From assembly GCF_040548875.1 (NCBI RefSeq), contig NZ_JBEPSJ010000005.1, forward strand, positions 267,025 to 331,024: a stretch of 64,000 nt of DNA. The letters run 5' to 3'. Under the pieces are notes generated by a model. That model saw only the letters and a program-made list of their open reading frames with translations. It was not told the DNA's origin and did no database searches. Both the position numbers and the translations under genes were made by a program. This document shows positions 7,548 through 18,221 of this stretch, in pieces. Positions within the stretch are counted from its first letter, which is position 1. Each line of letters starts with the position of its first letter. This DNA comes from Conyzicola nivalis_A. GTDB taxonomy: Bacteria; Actinomycetota; Actinomycetes; Actinomycetales; Microbacteriaceae.

Positions 7548-10178
7548 TCAGGACTCCTCGTCGAAGAGCGGGACCCGGTGGCTGGTCGTGCGCGTTCGAG
7601 CGACGACGGGACCCGGCGCGCGCGGAGAGCGCGAGTCGCCGGCACGGCTCGACTCGTCGCGCTCCCAGACCGAGGTCGCTGCCGCCCGACGTGCGCGTCG
7701 TCGGCCCACCGCGGTGAGAAGGGCGTAGACGGTGGCGTCGGAGAGCGTGAACGGACCGCGCACGCTCGAGACAAGCTCGACGACGGTGGTCGAGGTCGTC
7801 GGCTGAGCCGGGGCCGCCAGGTTGCCGCGGTGCTGGCGGGTGAGTATCGCGAGCAGCCCGGCGAGGCTGCGCGGGGTGCGGACACGCACCGGCTCGGTGG
7901 GGACGACGACCTTCTCGCCCGGTACGAACAGCGAGTCCACCACGAGATCGTCGGCGGTCACGTCGGGAAAGCGGCCGAGCCTGGCGTGGCCGGCTTCGCT
8001 CAGTGCGTACGCCCCAGCGCCCCAGAGCGACTCGTCGCTCGATGGCACCCGTGCGCGCGCCCGGTAGTATGCGCGGACGAGCCCGGTCGCCCCGCTCGTG
8101 TCGTAGCGGAAGGCGGGACGCGCGGCGAGCACCCGGCCGGTCTTCAGTTCGGCGAAGACCGCGGCGACGGCCCCGGGGTGGATCTCGACGTCGGCGTCCA
8201 GATAGAGGCGTGGCCACGACGTCGCCGCGGCGTCTCCCGCGTTCAGCGCGGATGCCTTGGACGGTCGGTCGATCTCGACGACCCGCACCCCGGCGAATCC
8301 CCTGGCGATCTGCGCTGTGTCGTCGGTGCACCCGTTGCACACGACGATCACCTCGGCGGTCCCGCCGTCGGCGAGCGGAGCCAGTGCGCGTAGCGAGCGC
8401 GCGATCACCGCCGCCTCGTTGTGTGCCGGCACGATGACGGCGCCGATCGGCGTGGAACGGGGATGCGCGGCCCACCGCGTGGCGTGGGGCAGGCGTCTCC
8501 ACGACGGCTGGTCGAGCAGCACGCGGAGGGTGTCGCGATGCTCCCTCGTGTAGCTGCGCATCGCCTCGTGCAGGATCACGGCGGCGTGGAACCCGGCGGC
8601 GTAGCCCGGTGTGTGGTGTTTGCGCACGTACCGCACGCGGTTGACCGCCATCAGCGCCGCCAGTTCCGGCGAGGTGCCCGATCCGCCGCGATCGTGGCTG
8701 ACCCGTGCGTGGGGTTCGAACCAGATCTCGTACCCGAGGTCGCGGAGCCTGCGGAAGTAGTCGGTCTCCTCCGAGTAGAGGAAGAACCGGGCGTCCCACT
8801 GGCCGGCCACCCGGGCGACCTCGCGGCGAACCAGCAGAGCCGCACCCGTCGCCCATTCGACGCGGTGCGCGTGCTGGTAGCTCTCCGGGTTGGTATCGGT
8901 CTCGCTCGAGAAGGCCGGCCGGTCGCCGCCACGGCTGCCGAGCAGCGCGTCGCCGATCGCGCGCCAAATCGTCGGCTCGCGGCGCAGCGAGTGGTACACG
9001 GCGCCGTCGGGGGCGAGGACTTTCGGCACCACCGCGCCGACGCCCGGCTGGCGGAGCCTCCGCAGCATCTCGGAGATCGACCCGGCCTCGACCTCGAGGT
9101 CGGGATTCAGCACGAGGAGCGCCTCCGCGTCGCCGGCCCGGCGCAGCGCGAGGTTGATGCCCATGGCGTAGCCGCGGTTGCCGGCGGGGTCGACCGTGAT
9201 GATGTCGGGGTGCGCCGCGACGAGAGCACGGGTCGAATCGGTCGACCCGTTGTCGGCCACGACCACGCGCAGCCGCAGGTGTTCCGCCTCGGACCGCAGG
9301 CTCTCGATCAACGCACCGACGTGCCGCGCGCTGTTGTAGGTGACGATCGCCACCGCGACGTCGGCGTGCTCGCTCTCCGGAAGGAAGCGTCCGGTCGCGC
9401 TGCGCGGTCTGGTAGCGGGACCCTGCTGTCGATGCACGGAACGGTAGGCGGGCGGACCGTCGACGAGATAGCGCGTCGCGAGTCTGCGCGGTTCGTGGGC
9501 GAGTCGCCAGGCCCATTCGACGCCGGCGGCGGCGACCCACCGGGGGGCGCGGTCGACCCGGCCGGCGAGAAAGTCGACGACGGCACCGAAGGCGAGGAGC
9601 ACCCGGGCGCCGGTCGCTTCGCCATGCTGGGCCATCCACAGCTCCTGACGCGGTTTTCCGAGGCAGACCACGAGGATCCCGGTGTGGGCCTCGGCGATCT
9701 GCCTCGCGATCTCGCCGGAGCGGTCCCGGTCGCCGAGGTCGTCGCGTGACGGCGACCACATCCCGGCGAGTTCGAGCGACGGATAGTCGTCGGCGAGCCG
9801 GTCGCGCAGGGCGGTGTGCGTCTCGTTGTCGCCGCCGAGAAAACCGACCCGCACCCCGTCGCTCTCGGCCGCCCGCAGGACGTCGTCGATCAGGTCGCTG
9901 CCGGCGAGCCGCGGCCAGGCCCGCCCGGTGAGACGGCTGGCCTGTGTCGCGATCGGTGCACCGTCGATGAGGTGCAGCCATTCGAGCGGTGCGCGGTCGA
10001 TCACGCCCTGCCAGCGCGACCCGCTGCCGAAGTGGTGCACGTGGTCGAGGTTGACCGACACCACTCCGAGCGGCGGCGCCTCGCCGTCGAGGGAGCGCTG
10101 CCGGATCTCCTCGACGGCACCGGAGCGGTCGCGCAGGTCGATCGGGCAGCCGCCGAGAGTGATGCGTTCGGCGCTCAC
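7548..10178 (-). CDS. Triple glycosyltransferase fusion: WecG/TagA/CpsF + GT2 + GT2
   Basis: 876 residues combining three catalytic modules. Residues 1-245 are a WecG/TagA/CpsF (GT26) domain: SVNLDHVHHF, HLIDGAP, FLGGDNET, LGKPRQELWMAQH and APRWVAAAGVEWAWRLAHEP. Residues 270-540 are a GT2 rhamnosyltransferase-type domain: VAIVTYNSARH, VVADNGSTDST, LVLNPDLEVE, FLYSEETDY. Residues 578-770 are a second GT2: AVIVPAHNEAAV, VVCNGCTDDT, LYLDADVEIHPG. A basic tail ends at DEES. The GTG start overlaps the stop of the upstream TolB-like gene (GTGA), so the two are coupled. The protein could add the second and later sugars of the repeat unit on the cytoplasmic face; the donor sugars are unknown. The reading frame is continuous through all three modules. 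Confidence 0.85.
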   Translation of the reverse strand: MSAERITLGGCPIDLRDRSGAVEEIRQRSLDGEAPPLGVVSVNLDHVHHFGSGSRWQGVIDRAPLEWLHLIDGAPIATQASRLTGRAWPRLAGSDLIDDVLRAAESDGVRVGFLGGDNETHTALRDRLADDYPSLELAGMWSPSRDDLGDRDRSGEIARQIAEAHTGILVVCLGKPRQELWMAQHGEATGARVLLAFGAVVDFLAGRVDRAPRWVAAAGVEWAWRLAHEPRRLATRYLVDGPPAYRSVHRQQGPATRPRSATGRFLPESEHADVAVAIVTYNSARHVGALIESLRSEAEHLRLRVVVADNGSTDSTRALVAAHPDIITVDPAGNRGYAMGINLALRRAGDAEALLVLNPDLEVEAGSISEMLRRLRQPGVGAVVPKVLAPDGAVYHSLRREPTIWRAIGDALLGSRGGDRPAFSSETDTNPESYQHAHRVEWATGAALLVRREVARVAGQWDARFFLYSEETDYFRRLRDLGYEIWFEPHARVSHDRGGSGTSPELAALMAVNRVRYVRKHHTPGYAAGFHAAVILHEAMRSYTREHRDTLRVLLDQPSWRRLPHATRWAAHPRSTPIGAVIVPAHNEAAVIARSLRALAPLADGGTAEVIVVCNGCTDDTAQIARGFAGVRVVEIDRPSKASALNAGDAAATSWPRLYLDADVEIHPGAVAAVFAELKTGRVLAARPAFRYDTSGATGLVRAYYRARARVPSSDESLWGAGAYALSEAGHARLGRFPDVTADDLVVDSLFVPGEKVVVPTEPVRVRTPRSLAGLLAILTRQHRGNLAAPAQPTTSTTVVELVSSVRGPFTLSDATVYALLTAVGRRRARRAAATSVWERDESSRAGDSRSPRAPGPVVARTRTTSHRVPLFDEES

Positions 10179-11191
10179 GGCCGGACCGCCGACGGCGACG
10201 TCGCGTGTTCGATGAAGAGAGCGGATGCGCCGCGACCGTCGGCCTGGATCGACCAGACGTCGCTGTCGCCCGGCTGGTCGTCTCGGGCCAGGCCGTAGAG
10301 AAGTGTCGAGTCGTCGAGCCATTCGACCTGGTCGTCGATGTTGCGCGGATCGGGCATCACTGTCTCCTTGTTCGTGGTCAGGTCGAGCACGGCGATCGAC
10401 CAGTGCGCGGTCGCAGTCGTCGAGATGTTCTTCTTGAACGCGATGCGGGTCTCGTCGGGTGAGAGCGACGGGCACTCGACCGATTCCCGCACCGAGGTGA
10501 GGGTGCGCGCGGCGAGGTCTCCGCGCACGAGCCAGGTCTTCGAGCCCGTGGCGGCGGTGGCGTAGAACACGTCGGGGTCGCTCGTGAACGTGACCCCCCA
10601 GAAGTTGCGGTCGGCCGCGGTGTTGGGCGTGCCGTCGATGGTGAGCGCGAAGTCCTCGAGGTTGCCGTAGTCGTCGCCGTGGATCGTGGAGATCTGCGTC
10701 GCGGTGGCGAAACCGACGGTGGCGTAGGCCTCTCCCGTCACGAACGAGGTGAAGGCGACGCGCTCGCCGTCGGACGAGACACGCGTCCTGCTCGGGATGC
10801 CGGGCAGCGACCAGCTGCGCTGCACGGTTCCGGCGGTGTCGAGGAGGTTCGCCGAGAACGTCGTCAGCACTCCACGGTCGATGCGCAGGCACATGGTCGA
10901 CCGGGCTTCGGAGTAGACGCGGTCGCACGCGATGTCGGTGACCGAGCGATCGCCGGAGGGGTCGTCGGCAGAAACGCTCGCCACGAGCCCGTAGGCCGCA
11001 TCCGCCGTCGTGTTCCGGAAGACGATGCGGCCGGCCGCCACCTGCCTGTCGAAGGCCGCGGTCTGGGCCTCGGCGGGGATCGCCTGCCGGGCCTGATGGC
11101 CGACGATGGCGCTGACCGCGTACGCGGCGGTCGATCCGAGCAGCACGACCGTCAGCACGACGGCGGTGACGAGGCGCGCGCGGGGGGTCAT
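10175..11191 (-). CDS. Membrane-anchored TolB/PD40-like beta-propeller protein
   Basis: 338 residues. A single N-terminal membrane or signal segment (residues 7-27) precedes an exported domain with WD40-like/PD40 repeats such as RVSSDGERVAFTSFVTGE, PSLSPDETRIAFKKN and VEWLDDSTLLYGLA. Such folds usually bind glycans or proteins rather than catalyse reactions. The ATG shares one base with the stop of the MFS gene upstream (TGATG) and the 3' end overlaps the triple glycosyltransferase, so it belongs to the exopolysaccharide operon. An accessory or scaffolding role is inferred. Confidence 0.7.
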   Translation of the reverse strand: MTPRARLVTAVVLTVVLLGSTAAYAVSAIVGHQARQAIPAEAQTAAFDRQVAAGRIVFRNTTADAAYGLVASVSADDPSGDRSVTDIACDRVYSEARSTMCLRIDRGVLTTFSANLLDTAGTVQRSWSLPGIPSRTRVSSDGERVAFTSFVTGEAYATVGFATATQISTIHGDDYGNLEDFALTIDGTPNTAADRNFWGVTFTSDPDVFYATAATGSKTWLVRGDLAARTLTSVRESVECPSLSPDETRIAFKKNISTTATAHWSIAVLDLTTNKETVMPDPRNIDDQVEWLDDSTLLYGLARDDQPGDSDVWSIQADGRGASALFIEHATSPSAVRP

Positions 11192-12435
11192 CAGACGGCC
11201 GAGGTCCGTGCGAGCGGGCGCACCATCACCAGCAGCGCGGGGATGGCGGCGGCGAGGGCGGCCGCGACGATGATGACCGCGAGCTCACGGCCGACGGCGA
11301 ACCAGAGGATGCCGAAGGCGGTCGAGCCGACGAGGCGCCCGATGGCGACGACGGTCTGAGCCGCCGCGATCCCGGTGGCGCGGTTCTCGGGCGGGGTGGC
11401 CTCGCTCGCGAGCGCGGCGAGCACCCCGTCGGTCGCCGCGTAGAACGCGCCGAGCAGCACGAGGCAGGCGACGGTGACGGCGGCGCCGCCCACCGGCAGG
11501 GCGGCGCAGGCGTAGGCGCCGAGGAGCGCGACGTGTCCGAGCACGAACACGCGCGCGCGGCCGAAACGGTCGGCGAGCCGGCCGAGGGGCACGGCGAAGA
11601 TGAAGAACGCCACGTTGGTGCCCACGTAGAGCAGCGGGAACCACTGCGCCGCGAAGGGACTGCGGTCCTGCAGGACGAGGTAGATGAAGCCGTCGCCCAC
11701 GGTGAGGACGGCGAGGATGCCGGCGGTGAACATGAGGCGGCGCAGGCGCGGCTCGGCGAGGGTGCGCCAGCGGAACGGCTGGCGCGGCTCGCCCGCCGCA
11801 GCGCTCTGCCGCCGCGGACGGATCGCCGGAACGACGAGCCCCAGGATCACCACGCCCACCACCGCGAAGCCGAGCGACACGATGAAGACGAGGTGGTAGC
11901 CGGTAGGCACGAAGAAGAGGATCAGGAAGGCGAGCAACGGCCCGCCGGCCGCCCCGATCGTGTCGAGCATGCGGTGCACGCCGAACGACCTGCCGAGATT
12001 GGATGGCACGGACGACGCGGTGATGAGCGCGTCGCGGGGCGCTGTGCGCACGCCCTTGCCGAGGCGGTCGAGTGCGATCACCGAGGCGATCCCGGCGAAG
12101 CCGCTGACGAAGAGCAGGCCGACCTTCGTGGCGGCGGAGGCCGCGTAGCCGAAGAACGCCACCCACTTCGGGTTGTCGGTGCGGTCGGACGCCCAGCCGC
12201 CGCCGATGCGCACGATGGCGCTCACTCCCTGGTAGATGCCGTCGATGAACCCGTACGCGATCGTCGACAGCCCGAGCGCGCCCGTTATATAGAGGGGAAG
12301 GATCGAAGCGACCGATTCCGACGAGATGTCGGTGAGCATGCTGACCACACCGAGGGTCACGACGACGGATGACACGCGCGCGGCGGGGGCGCCGGTCTTC
12401 TGGCGCGGGCCGCGTTGGGGGAGGGAGATGTACAC
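11191..12435 (-). CDS. MFS transporter
   Basis: 414 residues with about twelve hydrophobic segments and the MFS loop 2-3 pattern (GGWASDRTDNPKWV). RLGKGVRTAPRDALI between helices is typical of a subset of MFS proteins found in glycan and resistance loci. The N-terminus is cytoplasmic and basic. It starts 12 bp after the stop of the proline-rich protein gene and overlaps the next gene by one base. The substrate is unknown; because it lies within the glycan operon, export of a precursor or uptake of a sugar derivative is possible but unproven. Confidence 0.8.
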   Translation of the reverse strand: MYISLPQRGPRQKTGAPAARVSSVVVTLGVVSMLTDISSESVASILPLYITGALGLSTIAYGFIDGIYQGVSAIVRIGGGWASDRTDNPKWVAFFGYAASAATKVGLLFVSGFAGIASVIALDRLGKGVRTAPRDALITASSVPSNLGRSFGVHRMLDTIGAAGGPLLAFLILFFVPTGYHLVFIVSLGFAVVGVVILGLVVPAIRPRRQSAAAGEPRQPFRWRTLAEPRLRRLMFTAGILAVLTVGDGFIYLVLQDRSPFAAQWFPLLYVGTNVAFFIFAVPLGRLADRFGRARVFVLGHVALLGAYACAALPVGGAAVTVACLVLLGAFYAATDGVLAALASEATPPENRATGIAAAQTVVAIGRLVGSTAFGILWFAVGRELAVIIVAAALAAAIPALLVMVRPLARTSAV

Positions 12436-12447
12436 GGGCGGCGCCGA

Positions 12448-13131
12448 TCAGCGGGTCACATCGATGGCGCCGAAGAGGGAGTAATGGGCGCCGTCGCCGT
12501 CGGGCTTCACCGTCAGGGTGACGCTGTCGCCGCCGCGCGAGAACACCGTGCCGCTCGAACCGCCGGTCGCCGGAGTGGACGTGCCGGGCAGCGACAGGGC
12601 CGCGAACACGGTGCGGTAGTACTCGGTGACGCTCGCCGGCGACTGTGTCGTCGTGGCCTCGAGGGTGGCCTGCACCCGGTTGCCGCTCGAGCTGACCGAC
12701 GACGCGACGACGGTCGACTGCTCGGCGATCGGGATCACCCTCGGAAATCCGGCCACGATCTTCTGCAGTGCCGAGGCGTCGGCGGGCAGGTCGCCGGTCA
12801 TCAGCGGCGGCAGCGCGAGCGGCGGCGGTTGCCCCGGGTCTGGTTGCGCCCCGGCCTCCACCTCTGTCGAGGTTCGGGGACCGAGGGGAACGGGGGCGGC
12901 AGAGAACGGGGGCCGCGCCGACTCGGCGTCGGTCGCCGGAGGCGAAGCGGTGGGAGGGGCGGATGACGCGTCGCCGGTGCGGCCCGTGGGTGCGGCGACC
13001 CCGGGGATCGAGGTGCTCGCCGGGGCGGGGACGACGGAGTACGTAACGGCGACGGCGGCAATGACGCCGGTCAGCACGAGGCCGCCCACGACGAGCCGCC
13101 GTAGTGTCGCCTGCGAAGTCTGCTGCGTCAT
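12448..13131 (-). CDS. Proline-rich membrane-anchored protein of unknown function
   Basis: 227 residues. An N-terminal membrane helix (residues about 12-31, VVGGLVLTGVIAAVAVTYSV) is followed by a disordered Pro/Ala/Ser segment to about residue 115 and a C-terminal domain with alternating hydrophobic residues (VTEYYRTVFAALSLPG, GDSVTLTVKPDG). I do not recognise the family. The ATG at 13131 overlaps the upstream acyltransferase stop as ATGA, so it is translated as part of the exopolysaccharide operon. It may be a periplasm-side accessory of the assembly machinery. Confidence 0.65.
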   Translation of the reverse strand: MTQQTSQATLRRLVVGGLVLTGVIAAVAVTYSVVPAPASTSIPGVAAPTGRTGDASSAPPTASPPATDAESARPPFSAAPVPLGPRTSTEVEAGAQPDPGQPPPLALPPLMTGDLPADASALQKIVAGFPRVIPIAEQSTVVASSVSSSGNRVQATLEATTTQSPASVTEYYRTVFAALSLPGTSTPATGGSSGTVFSRGGDSVTLTVKPDGDGAHYSLFGAIDVTR

Positions 13132-13759
13132 TGCGGCGAAAGCACCCCCTCGTGCTCGACGAAGCGCTCGCCGGTGCTCGGACAGACGAACTCTCCGTCG
13201 CCGGTAGCGACCAGCGGCACTCCGGCGCGGCCGACCCAGCCGACCCGGTGCGCCGGAACGCCGACGACCATCGCGTAGTCGGCGACGTTGCGGGTGACCA
13301 CGGCGCCGGCCGCGACGAGCGCGTACCGCCCGATGGTGATGGGCGCGACGCAGACCGCGCGAGCCCCGATCGACGCTCCCGTCCGCACGGTGACGCCGAC
13401 TGCCTGCCAGTCGTCGTTCGTCTGCCTGCTGCCGTCGATATTGATCGCGCGCGGGTACGAGTCGTTGGTGAAGACCACGGCGGGGCCCACGAAGACGCCG
13501 TCCTCGAGCAGTGCCGGCTCGTAGACGAGGGCATAGTTCTGCAGTTTGCAGTTGCGGCCGATGATCACGCCGGGCCCGACGTAGGCGCCCCGGCCGACGA
13601 TGCACCCGCCGCCGATCTGCGCGTACTCACGGATCTGGGCCAGGTGCCAGACGAGGCTGTCCGGCCCGATCTTCGCGCGCGGGTCGATGTCGGCGGTCGA
13701 CGCGATGCGGGGTGGGAGGTCTTCGTCGTGCATGAGCGACCGCTCGTCGAGGCCGGTCA

Positions 13760-13760
<1 letters not shown>
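13128..13760 (-). CDS. Left-handed beta-helix acyltransferase (sugar N- or O-acetyltransferase)
   Basis: 210 residues with hexapeptide-repeat text (IGPDSLVWHLAQIREYAQIGG, CIVGRGAYVGPGVIIGRNC, VTVRTGASIGARAVCVAPITIG) characteristic of LbH acyltransferases. The N-terminal half resembles WlbB/WbpD-type N-acetyltransferases for amino-sugar precursors. The C-terminal extension (GEFVCPSTGERFVEHEG) is a short CxxC-less tail often seen in this subfamily. The start ATG at 13760 shares a base with the stop of the sugar transferase. It probably acetylates a nucleotide-activated sugar used in the repeat unit; the exact substrate is not determinable. Confidence 0.8.
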
Positions 13761-15340
<1,580 letters not shown>

Positions 15341-15479
15341 TAGTTTTTTCCTGCATTCCAGTACTTCGGGGACGACTAAGAGCACCGTGGGTGCGGCGCT
15401 CCTATTACTGGGTTCCGAAGCAGGCTCGACCGGGTATGTGTCGAGTTCGGGTGCTGCTCCGGGTGTGGGGTAAAGCTGA

Positions 15480-15493
15480 CCCCCCAAGGGGGG
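15480..15493 (-). promoter_or_regulatory. Strong G/C hairpin at the predicted 5' end of the sugar-transferase mRNA
   Basis: Six C, two unpaired bases and six G form a compact stem. If transcription starts about 7 nt after the TAGCGT box at 15504-15509, this stem begins within a few bases of the mRNA 5' end and lies about 140 nt before the GTG. Confidence 0.5.
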
Positions 15494-15503
15494 CGACGAC
15501 CCG

Positions 15504-15552
15504 ACGCTATTCCCCCGGCTCTGCCCCTCCATATCCCCCCTTCGGGGGGCAG
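15504..15552 (-). promoter_or_regulatory. Putative activator site plus -10 box for the sugar-transferase operon
   Basis: On the - strand, CTGCCCCCCGAAGGGGGG (15535-15552) is followed by TAGCGT (15504-15509), which begins 43 nt after the first base. This is the clearest member of the four-site set. Confidence 0.55.
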
Positions 15553-15636
15553 CTATGGGAGCGCGCTATGTGCTTTAGTGTTCGTCACCGAACCCCGATT
15601 TAGCGCTCCGACGCTCTCCAGCAGTAGCGTGTGGGG

Positions 15637-16491
15637 ATGACGTTCAACGACAACGCCAAGTCCAGCTCGAGCAAGACCCGACGCCGCGGTCGTACCGGGG
15701 GCATCGTCGCGGGCGGCGGCGGAGTCGCCGTCATCGCGCTCTTCCTTCTCTCGCAGTTCCTCGGCGTCGATCTCACCGGACTCGCGGGCGGAGGCACCCC
15801 CCAGAACGGTGCAGACGAGGAGATCGCCGCCTGCGATACCGGCGCCGACGCGAACGCGAACCTCGACTGCCGGCTTGACCTCGCCGGCGAGTCCATCGAC
15901 GCCTACTGGGCAACGCAGCTATCCGACTACCGTGTGCCACCCGTCATCTTCTTCGAGGATCAGACGAATACCGGATGCGGCGGCGCCACGAGTGCGGTCG
16001 GTCCCTTCTACTGCCCTGCAGACGAGACCATCTACATGGACACGTCGTTCTTCACCGATCTGCGCGACCGGTTCGGGGCGAACAGCGGTCCGCTCGCCGA
16101 GCTGTACGTGCTCGCGCACGAGTCGGGACACCACATCCAGAACATCACGGGCACCATGGACGGTCTCGACCTCGCCGCGACCGGTCCCGACTCAGACAGC
16201 GTGCGCCTCGAGGTGCAGGCCGACTGCTACGCCGGGGCGTGGGTCGGCGAGGCGTCGACGGTGCCCGACGCGAGCGGCACCCCGTTCCTCGAGCCGATAA
16301 CCAGCCAGCAGGTCGCCGACGCGCTCAGCGCCGCGGCGGCGGTGGGCGACGATCGCATACAGGAGTCGGCCACCGGGCAGGTGAACCCGGAATCGTGGAC
16401 GCACGGATCGAGCGAACAGCGGCAGAAGTGGTTCACGGCGGGCTACGAGGGCGGCCCGGAGGCCTGCGACACGTTCGCCGGCGCGCTCTAG
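15637..16491 (+). CDS. ypfJ: Neutral zinc metallopeptidase (YpfJ / KPN_02809 family)
   Basis: 284 residues from ATG 15637 (a GTG two codons earlier is also possible). A basic start (KTRRRGRTG) precedes one membrane helix at about 25-45. The exported domain contains VIFFEDQTNTGCGGATSAVG, FYCPADETIYMDTSFF, the zinc-binding HESGHHIQN and EVQADCYAGAW, where the glutamate is the likely third ligand. This arrangement is that of the neutral zinc metallopeptidase family; its physiological substrate is not known. It is transcribed away from the exopolysaccharide operon and ends at a bidirectional terminator. Confidence 0.9.
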   Translation: MTFNDNAKSSSSKTRRRGRTGGIVAGGGGVAVIALFLLSQFLGVDLTGLAGGGTPQNGADEEIAACDTGADANANLDCRLDLAGESIDAYWATQLSDYRVPPVIFFEDQTNTGCGGATSAVGPFYCPADETIYMDTSFFTDLRDRFGANSGPLAELYVLAHESGHHIQNITGTMDGLDLAATGPDSDSVRLEVQADCYAGAWVGEASTVPDASGTPFLEPITSQQVADALSAAAAVGDDRIQESATGQVNPESWTHGSSEQRQKWFTAGYEGGPEACDTFAGAL

Positions 16492-16515
16492 CGGAGCCTC
16501 CGAATCATCCCCCCC

Positions 16516-16559
16516 CACGCGAAAAGGCCGGACCGTCTCCGGTCCGGCCTGTTCGCGTG
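16516..16559. terminator. Bidirectional terminator between convergent genes
   Basis: An inner 10-bp perfect stem (16525-16534 with 16541-16550) is extended by an outer 8-bp stem (16516-16523 with 16552-16559). It lies between the metallopeptidase stop and the stop of the small gene on the other strand. The A-rich 5' flank serves as the T tail for the - strand. Confidence 0.8.
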
Positions 16560-16570
16560 AGAGTGATCCG

Positions 16571-16804
16571 CTAGTTCGTCAGCGTCTCCTCGAGCGCCCT
16601 CTGCGCTTCTTCGACGGTGCCGAAGGTTCCGAGTGGCTTGGCCAGCCGCGTCGTTGCGGCGAATCCACTGCCCCATCGGGCCTCGACCATTCCCACGAAG
16701 TCGCCGTTACGCCGGGCGACCCATAGGCCGGCCTGCTCTGCGACCCAGGTGAGCGTGGGTTCGGCCGTAGTTGTGCGGCTGTTGTGATGTTCGGCGATAC
16801 TCAT
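16571..16804 (-). CDS. Small protein of unknown function, 77 residues
   Basis: The start at 16804 is chosen because AAAGGAGGGAG lies just upstream, an excellent ribosome site; an in-frame ATG 13 codons earlier lacks one. The protein reads as a single compact domain with LTWVAEQAGLWVARRNGDFV, GFAATTRLAKPLGTFGTVEE and a final helix, a beta-beta-beta-alpha pattern. I do not recognise the family. There is no signal or membrane segment. The strong ribosome site suggests abundant expression. Confidence 0.75.
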   Translation of the reverse strand: MSIAEHHNSRTTTAEPTLTWVAEQAGLWVARRNGDFVGMVEARWGSGFAATTRLAKPLGTFGTVEEAQRALEETLTN

Positions 16805-16929
16805 CGCTACTCCCTCCTTTGGGCGTGTTACTGACACGACCATAACTCGGGGTTCCCAGCGGGAGTACCCCCTGTCGCGCGGCGTGACAATGTGCCATCG
16901 CCGCCCGATCGAGGTGGGAGAAGTTGCGG

Positions 16930-17316
16930 TCAGGCCGCGCGGACGCTGCTCAACTGGGCGCGCAGCGGGAAGTCCTGGCCGTCGAGGATGATCTGCGCGC
17001 TCGCGCCGCTCGTGGCGTTGACCACGATCGGGGCGAGCAGGTTCATCGTCGTACCGCCCGCGGCAGGGTTCGCGACGACGAGCACGAGAGCGTCGTCGGC
17101 GGTGTGCACGTCGAGCTTCACGCAGTCTTCGTCGGAGATCACGGGGGAGTAGTCGGGCAGGTAGACCGAGGCGTCGAGCACGAACAGGCGGATGCCGGCG
17201 TCGGCCACCGCCTGGAGCGCGAAGAGGCCGTCGGCACCGTCGACCTCGCGCAGCTCGAAGTCGGTGTGCGGAGCGAGTCCGTGCGGCGGTGTCGCGAAGC
17301 TCAGAGCGGCGCTCAT
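16930..17316 (-). CDS. fliW: Flagellar assembly factor FliW
   Basis: 128 residues. It shows the FliW pattern: a start near SFATPPHGLAPHTDFEL, then DGLFALQAV, VLDASVYLPDYSPVISDEDC and VVANPAAGGTTMNLLAPIVVN with a C-terminal beta strand. In Bacillus and others FliW binds flagellin and antagonises CsrA, so that flagellin translation follows secretion. It is the last gene of flgN-flgK-flgL-fliW; its ATG overlaps the flgL stop (ATGA). Its partner here would be the CsrA-domain protein at 44201. Confidence 0.92.
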   Translation of the reverse strand: MSAALSFATPPHGLAPHTDFELREVDGADGLFALQAVADAGIRLFVLDASVYLPDYSPVISDEDCVKLDVHTADDALVLVVANPAAGGTTMNLLAPIVVNATSGASAQIILDGQDFPLRAQLSSVRAA

Positions 17317-18218
17317 CGGAGGAAGTCCATCAGGTTCTGCTGAAGCGCTTTCGCGGTGACCGAGAGGGCCGCCTGGTAGCTCAGCTCCTGAGCCTTGAGC
17401 TCGATGATGGCCTGGCCGAGGTCGACGTCTTCGATGTCGGCTCGTTGGGCCTCGAGGGAGACCGATTCGCTCACGTTCGCCCCCTGGGCCTTGATCAACT
17501 GTGCCTGGCGCGCGCCGACCGTGCCCCACTGCCCGAGGATAGCGGAGCTTCGGGTGTCGATCTCGTCGAGACGCACCCCGATGTTCACGCCCGAGCGCAG
17601 GTCGGCGATGATGTTGTCGACGAGCTTGAAGACCGACGCGTCGCCCTCGCCGAAGACGGCGGCCCCGTCGGCATCGACGCGGATGCTCGTGTTGGTGCCG
17701 ATGCGGCGTTCGACCGCGCTGCCCGTGCCCGTCGACGTGTAGGGCAGAGCCGGGGGAACGGCGTCGAGATCGGTGAACGCCTTTCCCGCGGTGGAGTTGC
17801 CGGCGAAGACGTTGCGGCCGAGGTACTCGGTGTTCGCGGTGGTCATCAGGTCGGCACGGAGCGTCTCGAGCTCGACCGCGATGGCCTCCTTCTGCACGGG
17901 AGACAGCGCGCCGTCGTTCGCGCCCTGCACCGTGAGCTCGCGCACCTTCTGCAGCAGCGAGTTGGTCTTGCTCAGGGCGGTGTCGGCGACGCTCAACCAC
18001 GCGTTGCCGTCGTTCAGGTTGCGGCCGTACTGCGCGACGGCGGCCTGCTCGGCGCGGATGCGGAGGGAGTCGGCGGTGCCCGACGGGTCGTCGGACGGCT
18101 GGTCGATGCGCTTCAGCGTGCCCGCCGTGTTCTGCTTCTGTGCCAGCTGGCTCAGGCTCTGCTGGAGGTTGCGCTGGGCGGTCATCATCAGGCCCTGGTT
18201 GGTGACGCGATTGATCAC
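17313..18218 (-). CDS. flgL: Flagellar hook-filament junction protein FlgL (HAP3)
   Basis: 301 residues. The N-terminal helix (INRVTNQGLMMTAQRNLQQS, SQLAQKQNTAGTLKRIDQPS) and the C-terminal coiled helix (VDLGQAIIELKAQELSYQAA, QQNLMDFLR) are the flagellin-like ends that pair in FlgL. It forms the junction between FlgK and the filament outside the cell and is exported by the flagellar type III system, so it lacks a signal peptide. It begins 3 bp after the flgK stop and overlaps fliW. Confidence 0.95.
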   Translation of the reverse strand: MINRVTNQGLMMTAQRNLQQSLSQLAQKQNTAGTLKRIDQPSDDPSGTADSLRIRAEQAAVAQYGRNLNDGNAWLSVADTALSKTNSLLQKVRELTVQGANDGALSPVQKEAIAVELETLRADLMTTANTEYLGRNVFAGNSTAGKAFTDLDAVPPALPYTSTGTGSAVERRIGTNTSIRVDADGAAVFGEGDASVFKLVDNIIADLRSGVNIGVRLDEIDTRSSAILGQWGTVGARQAQLIKAQGANVSESVSLEAQRADIEDVDLGQAIIELKAQELSYQAALSVTAKALQQNLMDFLR

Positions 18219-18221
18219 GAG

